This document shows positions 1 through 6,278 of a DNA stretch of 9,864 bases, one piece after another. Origin of the DNA: Elusimicrobia bacterium CG06_land_8_20_14_3_00_38_11 (GTDB lineage: Bacteria; Elusimicrobiota; UBA8919); NCBI GenBank assembly GCA_002780205.1, contig PEVQ01000161.1, positions 1 to 9,864 of the forward strand, written 5' to 3'. Position numbers and translations under genes: made by a program. Numbering within the stretch: the first letter of the stretch is position 1; each line of letters begins with the position of its first letter. Below the pieces are notes generated by a model. The model saw nothing but the letters and a program-made list of their open reading frames with translations, made no database searches and was not told the DNA's origin.

Positions 1-540
1 AGGGAAATGACGATGCAGGGTTTGAACAATTCGCACAGCGGGAATGTTTCCTGCCGTCGGGCAAACACCATATACATAACCCGTCACGGCGCCCGTTTGG
101 GTGATTTGTCATTTCAGGATTTTGTAGCGGTCAATCTCAAAGACGACAAGAGAGACAAAGGTGCATCAATTGAGATTAAGGTTCACAGGGCGATTTATCT
201 TGCCAATCCGCAGGTAGAGGCGATTGTTCACGCCCATCCGCCGAATGCGATTGCTCTTTCGCTCAACTCTGAAAAAATTATTCCGGTTGATATGGAGGGT
301 AATTATTATCTGCCAGAAATTCCTGTTTTAACCGAATGTAAAGAAGTGATATCTTCCGAATGCGTTGCCGAAAATTTGCCTAAACTTTTAAGTAAGTATA
401 AGGTTGTCGTCGTTAAAGGTCACGGTTCTTTTGCCGTCGGAAAAAATTTTGAGGAAGCGTATCTTTTTACTTCTGTGTGCGAAAGTGCATCAAAAATAAT
501 AATCTTAAACAAGATAACGCAGATGACCGCAGATAAATAA
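1..540 (+). CDS. Class II aldolase/adducin family protein, 5'-truncated by the window edge
   Basis: The frame is open to base 1, and the first visible ATG (base 7) already lies inside the conserved region, so the true start is probably upstream and about 15-25 residues are missing. Numbering from that ATG, the protein has the family's opening loop (GLNNSHSGNVSCR, residues 5-17), a candidate catalytic Glu (E56 in IEIKVHRAIY), and the metal-binding histidines H75 and H77 (HAHPPNA) and H139 (GHGSFAVG). Family members such as fuculose-phosphate aldolase, ribulose-phosphate epimerase and methylthioribulose-phosphate dehydratase bind Zn2+ and act on sugar phosphates in the cytoplasm; the substrate cannot be told here. 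All key residues are present, so it is probably active. The last residues (about ITQMTADK) and the stop codon lie inside a palindromic repeat, so the C-terminus has probably been altered by its insertion. The family is a confident call; the reaction is unknown. Confidence 0.88.
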   Translation, partial: REMTMQGLNNSHSGNVSCRRANTIYITRHGARLGDLSFQDFVAVNLKDDKRDKGASIEIKVHRAIYLANPQVEAIVHAHPPNAIALSLNSEKIIPVDMEGNYYLPEIPVLTECKEVISSECVAENLPKLLSKYKVVVVKGHGSFAVGKNFEEAYLFTSVCESASKIIILNKITQMTADK

Positions 541-606
541 CGCAGATGTCCGCAGATAAAATATATCAGCGTTCAGTTGGTATCAAATCAGCGGTAATCA
601 GCGTTT
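515..606. repeat. Palindromic repeat A (CGCAGAT / ATCAGCG family)
   Basis: The left arm holds two tandem 23-bp copies, 515-537 and 538-560, identical except for one base. Each contains CGCAGAT twice at a 10-base step (518, 528; 541, 551). The right arm carries the near-reverse-complement ATCAGCG at 565, 587 and 597. The element overlaps the last eight codons and the stop of the upstream gene. It ends at the Shine-Dalgarno of the next gene, so it fills the whole spacer. Similar CGCAGAT-rich spacer sequences occur in many unrelated bacteria, to my recollection; no function is established. Confidence 0.85.
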
Positions 607-612
607 AGGAGG
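607..612 (+). promoter_or_regulatory. Shine-Dalgarno of the CBM48 gene
   Basis: A full AGGAGG lies six bases before the ATG at 619, which fixes that start. It directly abuts the 3' end of palindromic repeat A. Confidence 0.85.
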
Positions 613-618
613 ACTAAA

Positions 619-1104
619 ATGACGAAAAAAATTCTTTTGTGGGTGGGGTTTATTTTAGGAATTGCAATTGTGGCATTTCCTTCTTTGATGCTGGTTGAAA
701 GAGTCCGGGAAATGAGAGAATCAAAACCGAAGATAGTAAAAGAAACGCCGTCGTTACCGGAACCGGTTAAAAAAGAACGACCAACGGAAATTCCTGTGGA
801 GCAAAAAGCAGTTGTTGAGGAAAAAACGGCATATCCGATGTTAACGGAAAGCGGAGTGGTTTTTCAGTATAAAGCCCATGCTGCACAAAAAGTTTTTGTT
901 GCGGGAACATTCAATAACTGGGACGGAAGAAAAGGCGTCATGGCTAAAAATGCCGAAGGTGTTTGGGAAGCGACATTAAAAATTAAACCCGGCAGATACA
1001 CTTATAAATTTAAAGCGGATGGCGTGTGGTCGTTAGATTCGCAAAATCCGGTTTCTGCCGACGACGGTAAAGGCGGGCGGGTTTCAGTTTTAATTGTAGA
1101 GTAA
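619..1104 (+). CDS. Membrane-anchored single CBM48/AMPK-beta-type glycogen-binding protein
   Basis: This 161-residue protein has an N-terminal hydrophobic helix (about residues 4-24), a charged Pro/Glu/Lys-rich linker (about 35-70) and one CBM48/AMPK1-CBM domain (about 79-161). The domain shows FVAGTFNNWDG, then WEATL, then the YTYKFKADGVW strand. W101 and W137 fall where the AMPK beta subunit has its two glycogen-stacking tryptophans, and K130 matches its conserved lysine. The Asn common near the end of such domains is replaced (GGRVSVLIV). There is no catalytic domain. The short basic N-terminus before the helix suggests an uncleaved anchor or signal peptide with the domain on the periplasmic side. 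The likely role is binding an alpha-glucan or acting as a structural adaptor; many bacterial copies of this domain are uncharacterised. The next gene encodes a GH57-like protein, which supports a link to glucans. The start is fixed by a strong AGGAGG. Confidence 0.85.
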   Translation: MTKKILLWVGFILGIAIVAFPSLMLVERVREMRESKPKIVKETPSLPEPVKKERPTEIPVEQKAVVEEKTAYPMLTESGVVFQYKAHAAQKVFVAGTFNNWDGRKGVMAKNAEGVWEATLKIKPGRYTYKFKADGVWSLDSQNPVSADDGKGGRVSVLIVE

Positions 1105-1139
1105 ATAGTCGCTCGCTTAAGATGGATTTATGAGAAAAA

Positions 1140-2534
1140 ATGAAAAGAGTTATTTTTAAGAATGCCACAGAATTACACAGAAAAAGCACAGAAAAAGACA
1201 CTTCAGTGAAATTCTGTGATAATCTGTGGCTTATTTTGTTTTTGTTTTTGACAACTTCTTCTTACGGTTCTGTTGTATATATAACGAACGAGGAAGACCT
1301 GAAAAACATTTTTACACTCGGAGTATCTACATCAACGCAGGATATTCTGGTAATTCCGCCGATGTTGCTTAAAAATTTGTCTGATGAAAACAAAGCCGCA
1401 GTGAAAAAACTTTATATGGGGAAAAAATATATATTTGCCGGAACTACCTATACCGAAGTTATACTGCCCGTGCTTTTTAATGCTAAACTTAACGAGGATG
1501 TCAAGGAGCAGATAGAAAATGGCAAGAAAGTTTATTATGAAGTTTTTGGTGAAGAAGCGTCCGTTTTTTATCCGTATTTAGATATTATTTCTGAGGATAT
1601 TATTAAAATTTTAGTACAGTCGGGATACTCCGTTTTTGTGACATCCTTTAGCGTTCAAAAGGATTTACGGAGTCAAACCGATATTATCCCTGCGGATTTA
1701 TCACGGTGGTCGGGCTTGCCGGTTCAAAATCTTGCTTGGGAGTATATTAAACGTGCAAAATTAAAATTGACCGAATACGCTAATTCCAAATTTTACGATG
1801 CTGAAAAATTTGATGCCGCGAAAGAAGAACTTTACAATCTGGAAAAACCCATCTGGTTTGAGAATTATAAATCTTGCGATGAAGATAAAAAAAAAGAGAA
1901 TGACCTGTGGTTTCGCGCCGGGCTTTCAAATGTCTACAGGGCAATAGGTCAGGACTTGCCGCCTGAAATATCGGTTCCGATTTATATTTCGTCAAGTCGC
2001 AATCCGCTTTTGGATGCGACCACCAGCGAATACATCCTTTATTTTGCCGATGATACGGATAATATTTTTTTGAGTTCCTGCAGTTTATTAGCGTTCGGAG
2101 TGAAAAAATCAACTATTGAAATTGTTTTTGATATTTTTATTTCGTCGGTATCCGATGAGGTTATTGACATTTACATTGACCTGAATAAAAAAAATAATGC
2201 CGGTAGCACCTCTTTTATCGGAGGGCACAACGGTTTTACCGACTCACTTTCCGCATGGGAATATGCCGTTTCCGTCTCAACAAATTCGGCAAAACTTTTT
2301 AGATATAACAGAACAGGACCTCCCGTTAGAGTAGGATTTTTCGCGGTCAATAATTTTTTAGATAATAATTTAATTGAAGTGAGAATTCCTGAAAACTATA
2401 TTTTAGGCAATCCGAAAAAGTGGGGATATATTGTTGCCGGTTTTTTACCGTCAGGCGATATTTTTGATATTATAGGTTACGATGTCCCGATAAGCGAAAC
2501 GGTTATTCAGGTCCCGGCATTGAGGTCAAAATGA
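1140..2534 (+). CDS. Exported GH57-like pseudo-glycosidase with C-terminal DOMON-like domain
   Basis: 464 residues. The N-terminus is basic (MKRVIFK), followed by about 23 residues encoded by a palindromic repeat, a hydrophobic core (L29-T38) and a plausible cleavage site near SSYGS (40-44). Residues about 100-169 resemble the part of GH57 amylases/amylopullulanases around the catalytic Glu: TYTEVILPVL, then EVFGEEASVFYPYLDIIS and a following helix. Residues 186-282 match the later GH57 helical region (DLSRWSGLPVQNLAWEYI; WFENY...DLWFRAGLSNVYRAIG...P). Residues about 315-445 resemble the DOMON-like C-terminal domain of glucodextranases and GH57 pullulanases (IYIDL, WEYAVSV, ILGNPKKWGY). The nucleophile Glu position appears to be L147, and the stretch that should carry the second acid is missing, so I infer a non-catalytic binding protein. 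This rests on remembered family patterns, not an alignment. ATG 1140 lacks a clear Shine-Dalgarno; GTG 1206 is a weaker alternative. Confidence 0.65.
   Translation: MKRVIFKNATELHRKSTEKDTSVKFCDNLWLILFLFLTTSSYGSVVYITNEEDLKNIFTLGVSTSTQDILVIPPMLLKNLSDENKAAVKKLYMGKKYIFAGTTYTEVILPVLFNAKLNEDVKEQIENGKKVYYEVFGEEASVFYPYLDIISEDIIKILVQSGYSVFVTSFSVQKDLRSQTDIIPADLSRWSGLPVQNLAWEYIKRAKLKLTEYANSKFYDAEKFDAAKEELYNLEKPIWFENYKSCDEDKKKENDLWFRAGLSNVYRAIGQDLPPEISVPIYISSSRNPLLDATTSEYILYFADDTDNIFLSSCSLLAFGVKKSTIEIVFDIFISSVSDEVIDIYIDLNKKNNAGSTSFIGGHNGFTDSLSAWEYAVSVSTNSAKLFRYNRTGPPVRVGFFAVNNFLDNNLIEVRIPENYILGNPKKWGYIVAGFLPSGDIFDIIGYDVPISETVIQVPALRSK
1164..1230. repeat. Palindromic repeat B (CACAGA / TCTGTG family), inside a coding sequence
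   Basis: The 19-base left arm (1164-1182) and right arm (1212-1230) are reverse complements at 16 of 19 positions. CACAG recurs in the left half at 1166, 1176 and 1187, a 10-11 base step. The element lies in the 5' end of the GH57-like gene and is read through without a stop, encoding roughly residues 9-30, between the basic start and hydrophobic core of the signal peptide. Confidence 0.85.
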
Positions 2535-2537
2535 GAA

Positions 2538-2627
2538 ACACGGGACAGACACGAAACAAAGGAAAACCCCGATAGACATCGGGGTAAACTCCACAGAAGC
2601 GGGAACAGTTCTGGGTCAGTTCCGTGT
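2538..2627. repeat. Palindromic repeat C (ACACGGGACAGAC / GTCAGTTCCGTGT)
   Basis: Outer arms 2538-2550 and 2615-2627 are reverse complements at 11 of 13 positions. Between them is a perfect inner hairpin (2566-2585). The element begins a few bases after the stop of the GH57-like gene and takes up most of the 133-base gap to the protease gene. The remainder (2628-2657) shows no recognisable promoter and only further GTTCC-type fragments. Confidence 0.65.
2566..2585. terminator. GC-rich hairpin ACCCCGAT-AGAC-ATCGGGGT; possible but atypical terminator
   Basis: A perfect 8-bp stem with a 4-base loop lies 32 bases after a stop codon. It is not followed by a T-run on the + strand, so it lacks the hallmark of a Rho-independent terminator. 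It more likely belongs to palindromic repeat C, although it could still slow transcription or protect an mRNA end. Confidence 0.3.
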
Positions 2628-2657
2628 ATAAGTTCCGCGCCGGTTCAGTGGTTTTTT

Positions 2658-2662
2658 GGAGG
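2658..2662 (+). promoter_or_regulatory. Shine-Dalgarno of the htrA-like gene
   Basis: GGAGG followed by five T bases and then ATG 2668. It decides against the longer TTG start at 2656. Confidence 0.8.
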
Positions 2663-2667
2663 TTTTT

Positions 2668-4182
2668 ATGGAAAATCCGAACTCTTTAAGAAAAAATCTG
2701 TTATTGGCCGTTCTGTTTTCAGGGCTTTTTATTTTAGCGTTTATTATCGGCAAATCGCAGAAAAAATCAAATCAGGATTACGGAGTAAAAACATCGGTCT
2801 CGCAGGAGGTTCTGAATTTACAGGAAGCGTTTGTTAATGTTGCGGAAGAAGTAAAACCGACGGTTGTTTCAATTTATACGGAGCAAGTTCTTAAAGAAGT
2901 TGTTCCGTTTAATTTTTTCTTCGCCGACCCTTTTGAAGATTTTTTTGACGATTTCTTCGGCCAGTCCACGCCCCGCCGCAATTTTCCTCAAAAAAGATAT
3001 TACAATCGGAGAAGAGTTGAAGGCGCCGGAAGCGGAGTTGTTATTGACAGAGACGGTTATATTCTTACTAATTATCATGTCGTAAGAGATGCCGAGAGAA
3101 TCACCGTAAAACTTGCAAATGACAGAGAATATTCCGGAAAGGTTATTGGTAAAGATGCAAAAACGGATCTGGCTGTCGTAAAAATAAAACCATCGGGGAA
3201 ACTTGTAGTTGCAAAACTCGGTGATTCCGACAGCATCCGGGTTGGTGACTGGGCAATTGCCATCGGTTCGCCGTTCGGACTTGAACAGACCGTTACCGTC
3301 GGCATTATTTCGGCAAAAAGACAGAATGTGGAAGCGGAGGGAAATGTCTACAGAGATGTGATTCAAACGGATGCTTCCATAAACAGGGGTAACTCCGGTG
3401 GGCCGCTTGTCAACATCCATGGCGAGATTATAGGGATAAACACTATGATATACAGCCAGTCGGGCGGTTCCGTCGGTGTCGGATTTGCGATACCGATAAA
3501 TCGCGCAAAAGCAATTTTGGAACCCTTAAAGACAAAAGGAAAAGTAGAAAGAGGTTTTCTCGGCGTAAAAATTGAAAAGGTTGACGATGTTTTTGCTAAA
3601 CAGTCCGGACTTAAAGAAAAGACCGGCGTAGCGGTAACGGACGTGGTAAGCGGGCTTTCGGCCGATAAAGCAGGAATTAAAAGAGGCGATATAATTCTGG
3701 AATTTGGCGGTCAAAAAATAGAATCCGCCGAAAAACTTCAGGATATTGTCGCTGACGCTGCTCCGAATAAAAAAATTGACGTTGTCGTCTGGCGGGATAA
3801 TTCAAAAAAAATTATTTCTGTCGTGCTCGGCGAGTGGACGGAAGAACAGGTCGCTTCTGTTGAGGAGAAAGCATCCGGAAAAAGCGAAAAAACCGGCTCG
3901 TGGCTCGGTATGAAAGTAAAACAATTCACGAAAGATATGGCTGAAGAATTAAATGTAACGCCCGATGAACAAGGTGTTGTTATTGTTGATATAGCAAGCG
4001 GTTCAAAAGCGGCGGAATTCGGGCTTTATGCCGGCGATGTGCTCAGGGCAATCAACAGAAAAAAAACCACGACGCTTGCCGAATTTGAGATGGTAACAAA
4101 AAAAGCGTCTTTAACAGAGGGAATTTTATTTGATGTGAACCGTTCAGGGACTTTGATTTACAAGACATATATAGAGAAATGA
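2668..4182 (+). CDS. htrA: DegP/HtrA-family periplasmic serine protease with two PDZ domains
   Basis: 504 residues from ATG 2668. The layout is an N-terminal hydrophobic segment (about 10-28; membrane anchor or signal peptide), a regulatory loop rich in Phe and Asp (FFADPFEDFFDDFFGQ, about 84-99), a trypsin-like domain, PDZ1 (about 294-390) and PDZ2 (about 411-500). The catalytic triad is intact: H137 (TNYHVV), D167 (DLAVVKI) and S243 (RGNSGGPL). DegP-type proteases degrade or refold damaged envelope proteins, with PDZ1 sensing unfolded C-termini. Both length and order are usual for DegP/DegQ/MucD. The start was chosen because GGAGG sits five bases upstream; an in-frame TTG at 2656 overlaps that Shine-Dalgarno and is unlikely. 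The stop overlaps the histidine kinase start by four bases (ATGA), so translation of the two is probably coupled. Function is near certain; which paralogue (DegP, DegQ or DegS-like) is not. Confidence 0.96.
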   Translation: MENPNSLRKNLLLAVLFSGLFILAFIIGKSQKKSNQDYGVKTSVSQEVLNLQEAFVNVAEEVKPTVVSIYTEQVLKEVVPFNFFFADPFEDFFDDFFGQSTPRRNFPQKRYYNRRRVEGAGSGVVIDRDGYILTNYHVVRDAERITVKLANDREYSGKVIGKDAKTDLAVVKIKPSGKLVVAKLGDSDSIRVGDWAIAIGSPFGLEQTVTVGIISAKRQNVEAEGNVYRDVIQTDASINRGNSGGPLVNIHGEIIGINTMIYSQSGGSVGVGFAIPINRAKAILEPLKTKGKVERGFLGVKIEKVDDVFAKQSGLKEKTGVAVTDVVSGLSADKAGIKRGDIILEFGGQKIESAEKLQDIVADAAPNKKIDVVVWRDNSKKIISVVLGEWTEEQVASVEEKASGKSEKTGSWLGMKVKQFTKDMAEELNVTPDEQGVVIVDIASGSKAAEFGLYAGDVLRAINRKKTTTLAEFEMVTKKASLTEGILFDVNRSGTLIYKTYIEK

Positions 4183-6278
4183 AAATAAAACTTTTTCCGA
4201 AATTTTTAATTTTTATAATTTTAATTTCAGTTGTACCGCTGGCAGTTATAGGTTTTGTGACTGTCAACATAAATAAGGAAATGTTGCAGACGCTTATGTT
4301 GGAGCATCATATAAACATAACAACATCGCTATCTTCTCAAATTGACGAAAAAATTACGAATATAGACAGGCGAATGAGTTTTGTCATTGCATCTCAGCGT
4401 CAGGAATATTTGTCTTCGTTTGAACAAATAGGAATTTTGAGGAACATTCTTATTGCCTCCGATGATTTTGTAAGGGCTTCAATAATTGACACCGAAGGCG
4501 ACGAGGTAGTGGCATCAAATCCGAAATTTGAAAAATCCCCACCGCGCCCGAAAAATTATCTGAAAAACAAATTTTTTCTGGAAATAAAAAAGTCGCACAC
4601 ATACCTAATAAGTCCTATACATTACGAGCAGGAAAATCCGTTGATAGATTTTTATTTTCCACTTGCCAATAATTATATTCTTAAAATCTGCGTTTCGCTT
4701 GATAGTATTTCGAAAATTGTTGATGAAACCCGCATAGGAAAAACAGGTTCTATGTTCATAGTTGATAAAGCGGGAAGAATTATTTTCCACAAGGACAAAA
4801 ATCGTGCCGTGAATTTTGAGGATGTTTCCGGCGAACCGATTGTAAAAGAAGCAATTTTGCGTGCAGGGGCAGGCAGTCAGGAATTCGTCTCCAAAAATGG
4901 CATAGAAATGATAGGCGCTTTTGCGCCCGCAAAAAAACTCGGATGGAGCATTATATTTCAGCAGACAAAAAAGGAGGCGTATTCATTCGTCTATAAAATG
5001 AGAAACACCGCAACGGTTATAATTTTAGTGGCGTTATTTCTTTCAATTTTAGTTTCCTATATTCTTGCAGAGTCACTTTCAAAACCGATTCTCAAAGTAA
5101 TAGATGTCTCAAAAAATGTTGCCGCCGGCGATTTTACAAAGAAGGTTGAAATTAAATCAAGAGACGAGATGAGCGATTTGGCGGTTAATTTCAACCATAT
5201 GATAACAGAACTTTCCCACTATACAAGAATGCAGGCGGATAAACTTTCGGCAATCGTATATTCAATAAATGACGGACTGATTCTTACCGATGAAAACAAT
5301 AGAATTGTTCTTATGAATAACAGGGCTTCAGAAATGCTCGGGGTTCCACGCGATACGAAAGAACCTTTATTTTATATCGTTAAAAATGAAATGCTGGTTT
5401 CGGCGATGAAACAGGTTTATGAAAAACCGGAAAAGGTTTTAGAGGTTGATTTATCGTCGTCAAAACCGTTTTTCGTATCCGTTTCAACCCAGATTATTAC
5501 TGACTCAAATAAAAGAAAAATCGTCGGGATAATTTTTATTATGCGTGATATAACAGGCATTAAAGAAGTGGAAAAAATGAAGGAGGATTTCTTTCACGGC
5601 ATAACCCATGATTTAAGAAACCCGTTAACCTCTATGCTGGGTTTTTTGAAGTTTTTGCTTGACGGTTCCGTCGGTCCGATTAACGAGAAGCAGAAACATT
5701 TTCTTGATATCGTCAATAAATCGTCAAACCGTCTTTTAGGAATGATAAACGACATACTTGATGTCGCAAAATTAGAAGTAGGAAAAATGGAATTGTCGCT
5801 TGTCCAGTTTGATGTAAAAAACTTAGCAGAAAGGGTTTGCGGCAGTATGATGTCAAAAGCGATGGAGGGAAAACTTGAACTTTCCTGCGCTGATATGCCG
5901 TCAACAACAATTTCCGCCGACGAGGGATTGATAGAACGGGTTCTGATAAATCTGGTCGGCAACGCCATTAAATATACGCCCCTTGACGGCAAGGTTACTA
6001 TTTCTGCAAAAGAAAAAAACACGGATGTCCAGATTGCTGTTATTGATACCGGCGAGGGAATACCGTCGGAATACCTGGATAAAATTTTTGATAAGTTTCA
6101 GCAGGTTACGGGTCGTAGCCGCGGTGGTACAGGCATCGGGCTTACGATTACAAAATATATTGTTGAGGCGCATCTCGGAAAAATTTGGGTTGAGTCGAAA
6201 CTGGGTGGGGGTTCGCAATTTATTTTTTCAATCCCTAAAGGTTTGAAAAAAAATGAAAAAGGTGAAATATGCGTATAA
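4179..6278 (+). CDS. Membrane sensor histidine kinase (Cache-like sensor, HAMP, PAS, HisKA, HATPase_c)
   Basis: 699 residues. TM1 is at about 8-30, followed by a roughly 245-residue extracytoplasmic domain whose GKTGSMFIVDKAGRIIFHKD stretch (188-206) is typical of double-Cache sensors, then TM2 at about 278-297. HAMP spans about 298-350, a PAS domain about 355-460 (IVYSINDGLILTDENNRIVLMN), HisKA about 466-532 with the phospho-accepting H477 in THDLRNP, and HATPase_c about 580-687 with N595 (N box), DTGEGIP (623-629) and GGTGIGL (649-655). Every catalytic motif is intact, so this should be an active kinase. There is no receiver in the same chain; the response regulator gene at 7895 is the nearest candidate partner. 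The start codon overlaps the protease stop, and the 3' end overlaps the LysM gene by ten bases, so all three are likely co-transcribed. The Cache ligand is unknown. A cell-envelope stress or small-molecule sensor is inferred from the neighbours only. Confidence 0.95.
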   Translation: MKIKLFPKFLIFIILISVVPLAVIGFVTVNINKEMLQTLMLEHHINITTSLSSQIDEKITNIDRRMSFVIASQRQEYLSSFEQIGILRNILIASDDFVRASIIDTEGDEVVASNPKFEKSPPRPKNYLKNKFFLEIKKSHTYLISPIHYEQENPLIDFYFPLANNYILKICVSLDSISKIVDETRIGKTGSMFIVDKAGRIIFHKDKNRAVNFEDVSGEPIVKEAILRAGAGSQEFVSKNGIEMIGAFAPAKKLGWSIIFQQTKKEAYSFVYKMRNTATVIILVALFLSILVSYILAESLSKPILKVIDVSKNVAAGDFTKKVEIKSRDEMSDLAVNFNHMITELSHYTRMQADKLSAIVYSINDGLILTDENNRIVLMNNRASEMLGVPRDTKEPLFYIVKNEMLVSAMKQVYEKPEKVLEVDLSSSKPFFVSVSTQIITDSNKRKIVGIIFIMRDITGIKEVEKMKEDFFHGITHDLRNPLTSMLGFLKFLLDGSVGPINEKQKHFLDIVNKSSNRLLGMINDILDVAKLEVGKMELSLVQFDVKNLAERVCGSMMSKAMEGKLELSCADMPSTTISADEGLIERVLINLVGNAIKYTPLDGKVTISAKEKNTDVQIAVIDTGEGIPSEYLDKIFDKFQQVTGRSRGGTGIGLTITKYIVEAHLGKIWVESKLGGGSQFIFSIPKGLKKNEKGEICV

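Noticed and set aside
515..560. Tandem 23-bp near-identical copies as a possible CRISPR start
   Set aside because: The copies are directly adjacent with no spacer, only two are present, and they belong to a palindrome.
1010..1201. Minus-strand 63-codon frame across the 1105-1139 spacer
   Set aside because: It has no motif or ribosome site and covers the end of the CBM48 gene and repeat B.
2656..2667. TTG 2656 as start of the HtrA-like gene
   Set aside because: It overlaps the GGAGG site that is perfectly placed for ATG 2668.
2869..3420. 183-codon minus-strand open frame inside the protease gene, and similar minus-strand frames at 5594-6022 and 1780-2112
   Set aside because: They lie opposite well-supported genes, have no recognisable domain, and look like shadows of the + strand coding frame.
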